From an uncultured Bacillota bacterium (GTDB lineage Bacteria > Bacillota_I > Bacilli_A > RF39 > UBA660), in contig CAMOKF010000004.1 of the NCBI GenBank assembly GCA_946617625.1, positions 1 through 55,215 of the forward strand: a DNA stretch of 55,215 bases, written 5' to 3'. Position 1 is the stretch's first letter. Each line of letters begins with the position of its first letter. The notes below the pieces were generated by a model. It did not search any database. It was not told the origin of the DNA and saw only the letters and a program-made list of their open reading frames with translations. A program made the position numbers and the translations under genes. This document shows positions 26,412 to 35,165 of the stretch, piece after piece.

Positions 26412-28043
26412 TTAAATTATTTCTGTATCTAATGGTTTAATTTTATTATAATCACAAATGAATTTAATATTCTCCATAGATAAAATATTATTCTCAATAT
26501 TTTGGATTAAATAAATTAAAGATACATCATTTAAAAGAGAGTCAATTCCATCTTTACTTACTTTTTCAGTAGAAATATTTAGTCCTAAAAGCTTATATTT
26601 ATTGCTTACAGTTTCAGTAATATCTAATTTGTTAAATACAAATATTCCATCTAAGAAATTACCATTAGGATCATAAACAAAGTCTATATAATCATCTATT
26701 TCCTTTTCAATATCAACATTTAATTCTTCTTTATTTATTTCTTTTAGAGCTCTATCTAAATATGAGTAAGAAGATAATGCCACATTAAATAATTCATGGA
26801 CATTAGATCCATCTTTAATATTTGCATCTAAGTTCATAGATATTTTAGCTTCATCATAAGTAGTAAAATCAGTCATTATCTTATCAAATAGCTCATTCAT
26901 TTTTACTTTATTGATGTTTTGCTTATCTATATTTTCTTTTGCAAATAAACCTTTCCCACAACTTTTTTGATATTCTTTATATAGTTTATCTTTATCTTTG
27001 TTATCTTTATCTAGTTCTTTTTCAATATTTTGGAATGTTGTTTTAATATTAGCTCTAGCATTATACTTTTCTACTAAATCTGTAACTATAAACTCATATT
27101 TATAGTATTTCTTTAATATTTTCAAAGTATTATATAAATCTATTATATTATCTTTAAATTTAAGCTTATCTTCTACTGATAAATCTTGATATGATCCTGT
27201 TACTACAAAGGAATCATAGATTTTATTTCTAGTAGCAGAATCTCTTAAGTAATTATCAATATTATGCTTACCTTGTAAGAAGTCTCTTAAAATATTATAA
27301 TCATCATTTTCAATATCTTCTTCTAGAGATTTTCTAGAAAGGGTATATACTTCTTCAATATTCTTTAATTCTACTTCATTTTCTTTTGTTAATTCATCTT
27401 CACGTGTTTTTATATATGATTTTATTTGCTTTTCATATTTTTTTAGTATTGTTAATAGGTTTTGTCTTATTTCTAATACTATTTCTGGACATTCCCAATA
27501 TACTTTTTCAAACTTCTTCTTTCTTTCATTTTGATCAGTTGTTTCAAAGTATGTATTGAAATAATCTTCTGTAAACATAGTATATTTAAAGTCTTCTATG
27601 TTTAATGTGATATTCATTACTTCAAAACTTTTTTGGAATTTATCTAAAATTATATTAAGTTCACTCAAAGATGTTTCTTCTTTTATTGCATATATCAAAT
27701 CATAGAATCCAAGTTTAAAATTATTACTCATAAACTTATTAGTATATATAAGTAAATCTTGTAATTTCTTTAATTTTTCTTTTCTTTCTTCATAATTAGC
27801 ATTTTTATTTAGAGGTAATAATACATTACATCTATTTTCTAACTCTACTAGTACCTTTTTCTTGTAGTCTTCATAAATATCTATTTTTTCTCTTACGTAG
27901 GCATTTCTACCTTCAACAGCTTCTTTATGAAATTTCTTTTTTAATGCTTTTGTCCCACTTTTTCTTTCTAATTCAAAATTATCAATATAATCATTTATTG
28001 AGGAGATATCTAATACTAAATTACTTTCATCAACTTTGCTCAT
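26412..28043 (-). CDS. Large helical/coiled-coil cytoplasmic protein of the surface island
   Basis: 543 residues, very rich in Lys, Glu and Asp, with long predicted helices (about 20-70, 180-260 and 310-380) and no signal peptide or membrane segment. No family recognised. It is coupled to a 43-residue ORF whose end overlaps its start by 14 bases, and lies downstream of the two TasA-like genes, separated from them by a modest terminator, so expression may depend on read-through. A scaffold or chaperone for the secretion machinery is a guess from context only. Confidence 0.55.
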   Translation of the reverse strand: MSKVDESNLVLDISSINDYIDNFELERKSGTKALKKKFHKEAVEGRNAYVREKIDIYEDYKKKVLVELENRCNVLLPLNKNANYEERKEKLKKLQDLLIYTNKFMSNNFKLGFYDLIYAIKEETSLSELNIILDKFQKSFEVMNITLNIEDFKYTMFTEDYFNTYFETTDQNERKKKFEKVYWECPEIVLEIRQNLLTILKKYEKQIKSYIKTREDELTKENEVELKNIEEVYTLSRKSLEEDIENDDYNILRDFLQGKHNIDNYLRDSATRNKIYDSFVVTGSYQDLSVEDKLKFKDNIIDLYNTLKILKKYYKYEFIVTDLVEKYNARANIKTTFQNIEKELDKDNKDKDKLYKEYQKSCGKGLFAKENIDKQNINKVKMNELFDKIMTDFTTYDEAKISMNLDANIKDGSNVHELFNVALSSYSYLDRALKEINKEELNVDIEKEIDDYIDFVYDPNGNFLDGIFVFNKLDITETVSNKYKLLGLNISTEKVSKDGIDSLLNDVSLIYLIQNIENNILSMENIKFICDYNKIKPLDTEII

Positions 28044-28161
28044 TTTTTGGCTCCTCTTCTTCTTCTACTATAATACTATCTTTTAAGTGGTTTATTTCTT
28101 GATCTACTTTTTCATATATTTCAAGTAATTCTTCATTATTAAATATATTTAATTCATCCAT
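28030..28161 (-). CDS. 43-residue acidic protein (not in ORF track)
   Basis: ATG at 28161, stop TGA at 28032-28030. It is preceded by GAGGAGTG at good spacing, a stronger ribosome site than chance would give. The product begins MDELNIFNNEELLEIYEKV and ends in an EEEEEPKNEQS tail; it is acidic and probably one or two helices. The frame overlaps the start of the 26412-28043 gene by 14 bases, whose own ribosome site lies inside this ORF, so the two look translationally coupled. It may be a small partner or a leader that times translation of the next gene. Confidence 0.55.
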   Translation of the reverse strand: MDELNIFNNEELLEIYEKVDQEINHLKDSIIVEEEEEPKNEQS

Positions 28162-28175
28162 ATTTTCACTCCTCT

Positions 28176-28205
28176 AGAAGAAAAGACCTTCTTTATGAAG
28201 GCCTT
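28176..28205 (-). terminator. Terminator/attenuator after the putative major TasA-like subunit gene
   Basis: On the minus strand AAGGCCTTC, loop ATAAA, GAAGGTCTT then TTCTT. One G-U pair exists only in the minus-strand RNA, which fixes the direction. The U tail is modest, so some read-through into the 28161 and 28043 genes is plausible. Confidence 0.65.
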
Positions 28206-28223
28206 GATTATATTTATTATATA

Positions 28224-29255
28224 TTAAACTAATACGAAGTTCATATTATAAGTAATAGCGTCTCCAGATGCTGTATTTTCACAATCTACGTCTTGACCTT
28301 CAATCCATAGATAGAATCTTACTTTTGTAATACCTGCATCTAAAGAGAACCAGTTTTGATCTGCTGTTAATGCTCCATCAGGTGTTTTTAATGTTGGAGT
28401 AACTGATTTAAAGTTAGTTCCAATTGGGTTACTTGATGAACCTAAATCTTTTAAGCTTACTCCTGTTGATAATACTGCATCTACACCATAATAACTAGCT
28501 ATTTGTTGATTACTTGTAACTGATAAGTTATAAGTAGATAATGCATCTGCTATAGCCGCATCAGTATGTACGTTGTTATTTGGTTCCCAGATAATCAAAT
28601 CTTGTCCACCACCAATACCTTGAATAGTTGAAGCATTTGATCCAATAGTAGCTTTTCCTAATTTAATAAATGCTGCACGAGCTGCATTCTTTAATCCTCT
28701 GTTAGTAGCTCCTGCAGAAGCACTTACTTCAGATCCAGTTCCTAATTTAACTGTTGAGTTTTGAGTTACCATGAAGAATAAGTCGAAAGCAACGAAATCT
28801 CCTTTATCACCTTTTGCTTCAGTAGATTTAGTAGATTTTAATATTGTATTACCTCCAGCGTCACTTGCTAATTCTCCTAAATACATATTTAATTTATCAT
28901 TTGCTATAGTTCCTCCAGTTGATACTGGTTTAACTGTAGCAGCAGTTCCTGAGTTATTATTTGTTCTAAATGGTAATTGATTTGTGTTTGTTGTATACAA
29001 TGTTGATGCTCCTAATGTTGAATTTAAATCAGCATTAGTAATAATTGTTTTCCAGTTAACTCCGTCAACTGATACTTGAATACCATTAGCTGTAGCTACT
29101 TGTACATCGATTGCTTCAACAGTTATTGTTTTATTTGAAGTGAACCATGCATAAGTATTAGCAGTTAAGATTATTCCTGTGAATACTACTAGTAATAATG
29201 CTAGTAAAATTTTTCTTCTTCTTCTTTTGTCTTTCTTTTTTTCTTGCTTAGTCAT
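28224..29255 (-). CDS. TasA/camelysin-like fibre subunit (putative major subunit)
   Basis: 343 residues. A very basic cytoplasmic start (KQEKKKDKRRRRK) is followed by a hydrophobic segment (about 16-34) ending TANTYAWFTSN, the classic SipW-dependent TasA/CalY junction. The mature part is Ser/Thr/Asn/Gly-rich, low in charge and beta-rich, and ends with VRFYLWIEGQDVDCEN and a short tail, a motif shared with the upstream gene product (WIEGDDPECLN). Codon choice looks less AT-extreme than in its neighbours, and a strong GGGAGGAG and a closely following terminator suggest high expression. No LPXTG motif. Confidence 0.72.
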   Translation of the reverse strand: MTKQEKKKDKRRRRKILLALLLVVFTGIILTANTYAWFTSNKTITVEAIDVQVATANGIQVSVDGVNWKTIITNADLNSTLGASTLYTTNTNQLPFRTNNNSGTAATVKPVSTGGTIANDKLNMYLGELASDAGGNTILKSTKSTEAKGDKGDFVAFDLFFMVTQNSTVKLGTGSEVSASAGATNRGLKNAARAAFIKLGKATIGSNASTIQGIGGGQDLIIWEPNNNVHTDAAIADALSTYNLSVTSNQQIASYYGVDAVLSTGVSLKDLGSSSNPIGTNFKSVTPTLKTPDGALTADQNWFSLDAGITKVRFYLWIEGQDVDCENTASGDAITYNMNFVLV

Positions 29256-29257
29256 GT

Positions 29258-29977
29258 TTAAGCTCCTCCCTTTCCTGTTCCTGAAACATGTTCTTCAGTT
29301 ATATCCATGTGCATTTTAATTTCTCCTCCAAGGAGATCATTTAAGCACTCTGGATCGTCTCCTTCAATCCATACTACTATTGTAAATCGATCTTTCGTAT
29401 TAGGCTTGAAATTCTTTCTTTGTTCCAATAAAGCGACGTCCTTAGAATAAAATTTCTTTGTACCTTCCTCTGCTCCACCATTTTTAGCGGCTTTTGCATA
29501 GATAGTAGGTTTACCATTTAGATATACCATTATTCTAATTGCTTCATCTACATTTCTTATAGTGTCGTCTATATCTAACTCATACCAATAATGTACTGCT
29601 TCTTTTCCATTATTTACGACATAAAAACTGTAAGCAATATAATTATCTCCGTTATGGGATCCATTAGCCTCAGTATCAAGATTATCTGGTAACCATTTTA
29701 CTGATATGTTATCCATATACTCAATGGTTTCCGCAGATAACTTTCTTGTTTTACTGTTCTGCTCACCTGTTTCTGTCAAAAATATGTTCTTTCTATTAGA
29801 CATATTCTTATCTAAAGAAACTGTAAATCGTCCACCTTTATAGGCAACATATAAAAATAGATATATAGTAGATATTATAATTAGCAATAATAGTAATGTG
29901 ACTTTAACTATTCTGACTACAAGTTTTCGCTTGTAAATCTTATTGGCTTTTATACCAATTCCATTTCCATCATTCAT
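29258..29977 (-). CDS. Membrane-anchored companion of the TasA-like subunit
   Basis: 239 residues from the ATG at 29977 (GGTGATGG upstream; the track starts eight codons earlier at a TTG). A basic segment (KIYKRKLVVRIVK) precedes one hydrophobic helix (about 25-47). There is no AWF or YAKY junction, so it may stay anchored. The extracellular part ends with VVWIEGDDPECLNDLLGG, paralleling WIEG-x-D-x-x-C-x-N in the next gene, so both carry the same terminal domain. The two genes are two bases apart, and the first gene's end contains the second's ribosome site. A fibre anchor or minor subunit is inferred. Confidence 0.62.
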   Translation of the reverse strand: MNDGNGIGIKANKIYKRKLVVRIVKVTLLLLLIIISTIYLFLYVAYKGGRFTVSLDKNMSNRKNIFLTETGEQNSKTRKLSAETIEYMDNISVKWLPDNLDTEANGSHNGDNYIAYSFYVVNNGKEAVHYWYELDIDDTIRNVDEAIRIMVYLNGKPTIYAKAAKNGGAEEGTKKFYSKDVALLEQRKNFKPNTKDRFTIVVWIEGDDPECLNDLLGGEIKMHMDITEEHVSGTGKGGA

Positions 29978-29996
29978 ACCATCACCACACCGTAGC

Positions 29997-30058
29997 TGCA
30001 ATATTCTATTTTTTATACAATAAGTATATCTTAATTTTTTGAAGAGTGCAATATTCTA
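29997..30058 (-). promoter_or_regulatory. Promoter of the TasA-like pair with 12-bp direct repeats
   Basis: Minus-strand -10 TATACT (30028-30023) and -35 TTGCAC (30051-30046) with a 17-base spacer. The 12-mer TGCAATATTCTA (plus strand) occurs at 29997-30008 and again at 30047-30058, exactly 50 bases apart; one copy covers the -35 box and the other the leader. This looks like a paired operator. Confidence 0.5.
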
Positions 30059-30087
30059 AATATAATTTTTTTTAATTTTTTTATTTA

Positions 30088-30924
30088 TTATTTAAATCTT
30101 TCTTTGAATGTACAACTTAAACATAACTTTTCACAAGGATTTCTATCTTGAAATGATTGTTTTAATTTTTTATATTTATCTTTATTAATTATTTGTTCTA
30201 ATGATTCTTTATATATATTACCTAAGTCTATTATTCCATTACTATCTAAACAACATGGTACTACTGTTCCATCTACTAGAATAGCTATTTGTGTTTTTAA
30301 AGCCATGCAATAACCCTTTAAATTATTATCATTATTAATATTGGGCCATATAAACTCATTATCTTTATCTATATATAGATTATTATCTATTTTAATATTA
30401 TTGCTTTTATATATTTTATCCACAATATCTGTGGAAAGATTATAATGAGCTATTATTTTTTCCACTATTTCCTGTGACTTATTATCAAATTCACCATTCT
30501 TAAGAGTCCATAGTCTATATATAACTGTTTTATCTTTTAAATAATTATCTCTAGTTTCTAATATTTCTTCTAAATAATTATTTTTATTATTCTCTGAATG
30601 TAATGATATATTTATTTTATTTAGATTTGGCTTATTACATATTAGTTTTATTTTATCTTTAAGTAGAGTACCATTAGTAGTTAGATTAACTTTTAGATTA
30701 TAGTTATTTGCTAAATCTATTATTTTATCTATATCTTTATGTAGTAATGGTTCTCCTTTAACATGAAGATATATATAGTCTGTGTAATCTTTTATCTCAT
30801 TAAATATATGATTAACTTTTTCTAATGAAATATACCCTTTATTTTTTGTTACTTTAGAACAGAAACTGCAATTTAAGTTACATATATTTGTTATTTCTAT
30901 GTATATCTTTTTATATTTTTTCAT
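30088..30924 (-). CDS. Radical SAM/SPASM domain protein
   Basis: 278 residues. CNLNCSFC near residue 13 is the CxxxCxxC [4Fe-4S] motif of radical SAM enzymes; KGEPLLH and TTNGTLL follow as expected. The C-terminal part has CC (VPCC) and C-x-x-x-x-C-x-x-C (CEKLCLSC), fitting a SPASM-type auxiliary cluster domain. Such enzymes often modify peptides or mature other enzymes; no short precursor peptide is evident nearby, so the substrate is unknown. It lies four bases after the DUF152-like gene and is the last gene of the uvrB run. Confidence 0.85.
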   Translation of the reverse strand: MKKYKKIYIEITNICNLNCSFCSKVTKNKGYISLEKVNHIFNEIKDYTDYIYLHVKGEPLLHKDIDKIIDLANNYNLKVNLTTNGTLLKDKIKLICNKPNLNKINISLHSENNKNNYLEEILETRDNYLKDKTVIYRLWTLKNGEFDNKSQEIVEKIIAHYNLSTDIVDKIYKSNNIKIDNNLYIDKDNEFIWPNINNDNNLKGYCMALKTQIAILVDGTVVPCCLDSNGIIDLGNIYKESLEQIINKDKYKKLKQSFQDRNPCEKLCLSCTFKERFK

Positions 30925-30928
30925 ATTG

Positions 30929-31648
30929 TTACTCTTCTTTTGTAAATACTATGCATGTAGCATGTTTACCTACTTTATTACCAATTTTTGAATAATATTT
31001 ATCGGCTTCTACTGTATCTGTTGAATCAAAATATATATTATTTGGATCTACTATTTCTAAATATAGTTGATTAAAAATTGTGTATCTTATGTCCAGATGT
31101 ATATCATTATTTATTTCTTCTATAGATTTTTTAAATATCTTTTCATTTAATTCAGTATTTCTATCTATTATATATTTTTCTTTAGATGGACATGGTCCTA
31201 TATAAAAAGTCATCTCAAATGTTGCAGCGTTAGTTTCTAACATTAATGCTTCTGTCATATTTCTAATTAAGTCATTATTAATATTTTCTATAGTTCCTAA
31301 TCCTACTGCTACTGTTGTTTTATCATTTTCATCTTTAGCATATCCAACTATTACTGGGTCATCATTTGTTTCTACTATTATAGGAGTATTAATACTATCT
31401 TCTTTTAGAGTATAGATATAATCTTTAGAATTTTTATTATTATTTGTAATAGTTTTTTTACCTATCTTATTATTTTTATTATTCATTACATAATAATTTT
31501 TTATCTCTATGTTATTCTTCTTTAATAATCTCTTCACCTTATTATCGTACAATTTATCTATCTCTTCTTTTGTTAGATTTGGATAATATTTCTTTTCCTT
31601 AGTGAATATTCCATCTAATCTTGTTGATGTAAAAATATTTAACTTCAT
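30929..31648 (-). CDS. Divergent YfiH/DUF152-like (polyphenol oxidase/purine phosphorylase fold) protein
   Basis: 239 residues. The order of a TNDDPVIVGYA segment, GLGTIENINNDLIRNMTEAL and YIGPCPSKEKYIID parallels the YfiH/DUF152 fold (AD-C-PV..., HAGWRG...TV..., IGP-C-S-x-x-YEV). The zinc/active-site His of HAGWRG and the Cys of ADC are not present, so it looks like a catalytically degenerate or repurposed member. A long Asn/Lys-rich segment is inserted near 55-80. It sits between uvrB and the radical SAM gene. The assignment is tentative. Confidence 0.45.
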   Translation of the reverse strand: MKLNIFTSTRLDGIFTKEKKYYPNLTKEEIDKLYDNKVKRLLKKNNIEIKNYYVMNNKNNKIGKKTITNNNKNSKDYIYTLKEDSINTPIIVETNDDPVIVGYAKDENDKTTVAVGLGTIENINNDLIRNMTEALMLETNAATFEMTFYIGPCPSKEKYIIDRNTELNEKIFKKSIEEINNDIHLDIRYTIFNQLYLEIVDPNNIYFDSTDTVEADKYYSKIGNKVGKHATCIVFTKEE

Positions 31649-31658
31649 ATTTTCTCCT

Positions 31659-33611
31659 CTATTCTGATTTCATTTCAAATAATATATCTCTTAATTCCAT
31701 TGCTCTTTCAAAGTTAAGTGACTTAGCTGCTTCTCTCATTTCTTGCTCTATAGATTCCATTATCTTTTCTTTTTCTTTTCTACTTATTTGTTTAGGTTTC
31801 TTATTACCTTTTTCTTCTGATGTATTACTAATTACTTCTCTTATTTCTTTTTGAATTGTTTCTGGTACTATATTATGTTCTTTATTGTATTTATCTTGAA
31901 TACTTCTACGTCTAGCTGTCTCATCTATTGCATATTGCATTGAGTCTGTAATCTTATCTCCATACATGATTACATGTCCATTAGCATTTCTAGCACATCT
32001 ACCGATAGTTTGAATTAGACTTCTATCACTTCTTAAGAATCCTTCTTTATCTGCATCTAATATTGCTATTAAGGATACTTCTGGTATATCTAATCCTTCT
32101 CTTAATAGATTTATTCCTACTAATACATCATATTTTCCAGCACGTACATCATGTATTATTTGCATTCTTTCTAATGTTTTTACTTCACTATGTAAATATG
32201 CTACTTTAATATCTAATTCTTTTAAATAATTAGTTAGTTCTTCTGCCATTCTTATAGTTAATGTTGTTACTAATGTTCTTTCGTTCTTACTTATTCTATC
32301 TCTTATTTCTCCTAATAAGTCATCTATTTGACCTTCACTCTTTCTTACTTCGATAGTTGGATCTAATAATCCTGTAGGTCTAATTATTTGTTCTATATAC
32401 TTATTATTTGTATAAGATAATTCGATGTCTCCTGGAGTCGCTGAAACAAAGATAGCTTGTTTTATCTTCTTTTCAAATTCTTCATATTTTAATGGTCTAT
32501 TATCTAAAGCACTAGGTAATCTAAATCCATATTCTACTAAATTAAGTTTTCTAGCTCTATCTCCATTATACATTCCTCTTACTTGTGGAAGTGTAACATG
32601 AGACTCATCTACTACTAGTAAATAATCATCACCAAAGAAGTCCATTAATGTTGTAGGAGTTTCTCCAGGTTTTCTTCCAGCTAGTGGAGCAGAATAGTTT
32701 TCTACTCCAGAACAAAATCCAGTTTCTTCTAACATCTCAATATCATAATTTGTTCTTTGCTCTAGTCTTTCTGCAGCTAATAATTTATTATTGCTTTTTA
32801 GCTCTTCTAATCTTTCTTTTAGCTCTTCTCTTATTCTTACAATTGCATCTTTTAGTTTTTCTTCGCTTACAACAAAGTGACTTGCTGGAAAGATTGATAC
32901 ATTTTTAACTTTATTAATAACTGCTCCTGTTAGAGTATCTATTTCACTTATTCTATCTATTTCATTATCAAAGAACTCTATTCTGTATCCAGTATTATTT
33001 TGATTTGCTGGAATAATCTCTACTATATCTCCTCTAACTCTAAAAGTACCTCTTTTAAAATCTAAATCATTTCTTTCATATAACATATCTACTAATTTTG
33101 TTAACATTTGATTTCTATCTATTGTTTCTCCTACTGATAAAGTTAGCATTTTACTTTTATATTCTTCTACTTCACCAATACCATATATACATGATACTGA
33201 TGCTACTACTATTACATCATCTCGGGATAATAAAGCACTAGTAGCTGCATGACGTAATTCATCAATTTCATCATTAATAGAAGAATCTTTTTCAATATAA
33301 GTATCAGTTGATGGAACATAAGCTTCTGGTTGATAATAATCATAATAAGAAACAAAATATTCAACTCTATTCTCTGGAAATAATTCTTTTAGTTCACTAT
33401 ATAATTGTCCAGCTAATGTTTTATTATGGGCTAATACCAATGTCTTTTTGTTTACCTCTTTTATAACGTTTGCTATAGTAAAGGTTTTTCCTGTTCCTGT
33501 AGCTCCTAATAATACTTGATACTTTTCTTTATTATTAACTCCATCTACTAATTTTTTTATAGCTGAAGGTTGATCTCCACTGGGTTTATATTTAGATACT
33601 AGATTAAACAT
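31659..33611 (-). CDS. uvrB: UvrB, excinuclease ABC subunit B
   Basis: 650 residues from the ATG at 33611, the usual UvrB length, beginning with the SGDQP-containing segment. It has Walker A GATGTGKT, the beta-hairpin region [26 protein letters not shown] and the helicase motif QTIGRCARN; the C-terminal UVR motif ([11 protein letters not shown]) is present. UvrB verifies damage delivered by UvrA and recruits UvrC. The start was moved from 33683 because GGAG is spaced properly before 33611. It has a good promoter and is not next to uvrA: the 21-kb surface island intervenes. Confidence 0.97.
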   Translation of the reverse strand: MFNLVSKYKPSGDQPSAIKKLVDGVNNKEKYQVLLGATGTGKTFTIANVIKEVNKKTLVLAHNKTLAGQLYSELKELFPENRVEYFVSYYDYYQPEAYVPSTDTYIEKDSSINDEIDELRHAATSALLSRDDVIVVASVSCIYGIGEVEEYKSKMLTLSVGETIDRNQMLTKLVDMLYERNDLDFKRGTFRVRGDIVEIIPANQNNTGYRIEFFDNEIDRISEIDTLTGAVINKVKNVSIFPASHFVVSEEKLKDAIVRIREELKERLEELKSNNKLLAAERLEQRTNYDIEMLEETGFCSGVENYSAPLAGRKPGETPTTLMDFFGDDYLLVVDESHVTLPQVRGMYNGDRARKLNLVEYGFRLPSALDNRPLKYEEFEKKIKQAIFVSATPGDIELSYTNNKYIEQIIRPTGLLDPTIEVRKSEGQIDDLLGEIRDRISKNERTLVTTLTIRMAEELTNYLKELDIKVAYLHSEVKTLERMQIIHDVRAGKYDVLVGINLLREGLDIPEVSLIAILDADKEGFLRSDRSLIQTIGRCARNANGHVIMYGDKITDSMQYAIDETARRRSIQDKYNKEHNIVPETIQKEIREVISNTSEEKGNKKPKQISRKEKEKIMESIEQEMREAAKSLNFERAMELRDILFEMKSE

Positions 33612-33654
33612 ATGAATTACTCCTTTCATAATATATGGACTTTTTCGATATATA

Positions 33655-33683
33655 ATTTTATCATTCTTAATATAAAAAAACAA
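33655..33683 (-). promoter_or_regulatory. Promoter of uvrB
   Basis: Minus strand -35 TTGTTT (33683-33678), 17-base spacer, -10 TAAAAT (33660-33655) with a TGA extension. The -35 coincides with the T tail of the preceding terminator. No canonical SOS (LexA) box is apparent. Confidence 0.6.
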
Positions 33684-33698
33684 GGAAGTCTCCTTGTT
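33674..33698 (-). terminator. Terminator of the tandem histidine kinase unit
   Basis: Minus strand AACAAGGA, loop GACT, TCCTTGTT, then seven Ts; it lies ten bases after the stop of the second kinase gene. Confidence 0.88.
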
Positions 33699-33708
33699 AG
33701 TATGTTTA

Positions 33709-35151
33709 TTATACTTCTTCTTTATTAATTATTTTTTGATTTATAGTTACTAGAAATGTAGTACCTACTCCTTCAGTACTATTTACTGTTATTTTTCCTT
33801 CTAGTAATTCTACTAATGATTTAGTTATAGAAAGGCCTAAACCTGTACCTGTAATATCACTATCTTTATTATCAGCTGTTCTAAAGAATCTATTAAATAT
33901 ATTTTTTATATCTTCTTCTTTAATTCCTTTACCTGTATCAGTAATAGATATTCTTAAATTACATTTATCTTTATTATTTATGCAATCGATTGCTAGTTCT
34001 ATATAACCAGAATCTGTATACTTAACTGCATTACTTAATATGTTATTTATAATTGTTTCTATCTTTTTAGAGTCTCCATACAAATACTCTGGTAGTTCAC
34101 TACTTATTCTTTTTCTTACTTCTATTGGTTTATATCCTATTCTTAGTTTTAATGATTTTTCTACTCTATCTAATAAATCTTTAATACTATAGTTGTCATT
34201 TTCTACTTCTATTATATTAGAATCTAATTTATTAATATCCAATATTCCATCTACTAATTCTAATAGATTATTAGATGATTTTAATATATCATCTATATCT
34301 TGTTTAGTATCATCTTCTTCAGTATTATCTTTTATCATTTGTGATAATCCTACTATAGCATTAAGTGGAGTTCTTAATTCATGTGACATAGAAGATAAAA
34401 ATTCACTTTTTGCATTATTAGCTTTTTCTGCACTTTCTTTAGCAAGAGTTAATTCTGTGATTAACTTTATATCTGGATTCTCTATTGTATGATACATCAA
34501 GTAACTAACTACTGTCATAAATAATGTAGCAAGTGGTGAAGAAATAGTTTGATATATTAAACTAGATACTTCAACTATAACTCCAAATATAATAATAAAA
34601 TATATTGGTATTATTTTCTTTTTATTAGATTTTTTAATATTTAATATTATAGATGTTATTGCACATAAAACAAAAGTTATTGGTGTTAAATTACCAAAAA
34701 GTGCTCCTCCTGAAGGTAAGGCTCCTATTTCTCCATTATCAGGATAATGCATTCTAACTGGTAATAATAACTGAACAATAGTTAAAACCGCTAGAAATAT
34801 AAAGATTCCTAAGTTTATTTTCTTTTCATTATCTGTATAAAAGTTAAAAATCTTTTTTCTATTTTCATTTGTGATAACTATTATGTAATAAGATAGCAAG
34901 AAATACCAAATATCACAAAGAGCATAGTATATTTTAAATAAAAATACTATTAATGACATCCAGTCTCCTCTTATTAATACGATAAATAAGAATACTAAAT
35001 AATCCACTAATATTAATAAGTTTAATATTATTAACTTTCTATAGATTTTATTTTCTATATTAGGTGAATTCTTTTTAGAAAAGTATATTCCTAATAAGAA
35101 TAATAAAAATAGTAATGCTACTAAGCATATAGAAAAATTAGCTTTGTACAT
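33709..35151 (-). CDS. Membrane histidine kinase (second of a tandem pair)
   Basis: 480 residues. The N-terminal half has about seven hydrophobic segments (to about 220) with no obvious extracellular sensor, followed by a HisKA domain with [12 protein letters not shown] (phospho-acceptor His near 256) and an HATPase_c domain with N-box ([11 protein letters not shown]), DTGKGI and [11 protein letters not shown]. There is no receiver domain and no response regulator gene in the window. It is a clear paralog of the upstream gene, 14 bases away. The unrecognised seven-segment sensor suggests detection of a membrane or small-molecule signal. Confidence 0.88.
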   Translation of the reverse strand: MYKANFSICLVALLFLLFLLGIYFSKKNSPNIENKIYRKLIILNLLILVDYLVFLFIVLIRGDWMSLIVFLFKIYYALCDIWYFLLSYYIIVITNENRKKIFNFYTDNEKKINLGIFIFLAVLTIVQLLLPVRMHYPDNGEIGALPSGGALFGNLTPITFVLCAITSIILNIKKSNKKKIIPIYFIIIFGVIVEVSSLIYQTISSPLATLFMTVVSYLMYHTIENPDIKLITELTLAKESAEKANNAKSEFLSSMSHELRTPLNAIVGLSQMIKDNTEEDDTKQDIDDILKSSNNLLELVDGILDINKLDSNIIEVENDNYSIKDLLDRVEKSLKLRIGYKPIEVRKRISSELPEYLYGDSKKIETIINNILSNAVKYTDSGYIELAIDCINNKDKCNLRISITDTGKGIKEEDIKNIFNRFFRTADNKDSDITGTGLGLSITKSLVELLEGKITVNSTEGVGTTFLVTINQKIINKEEV

Positions 35152-35165
35152 ATAATCTACCTCTT

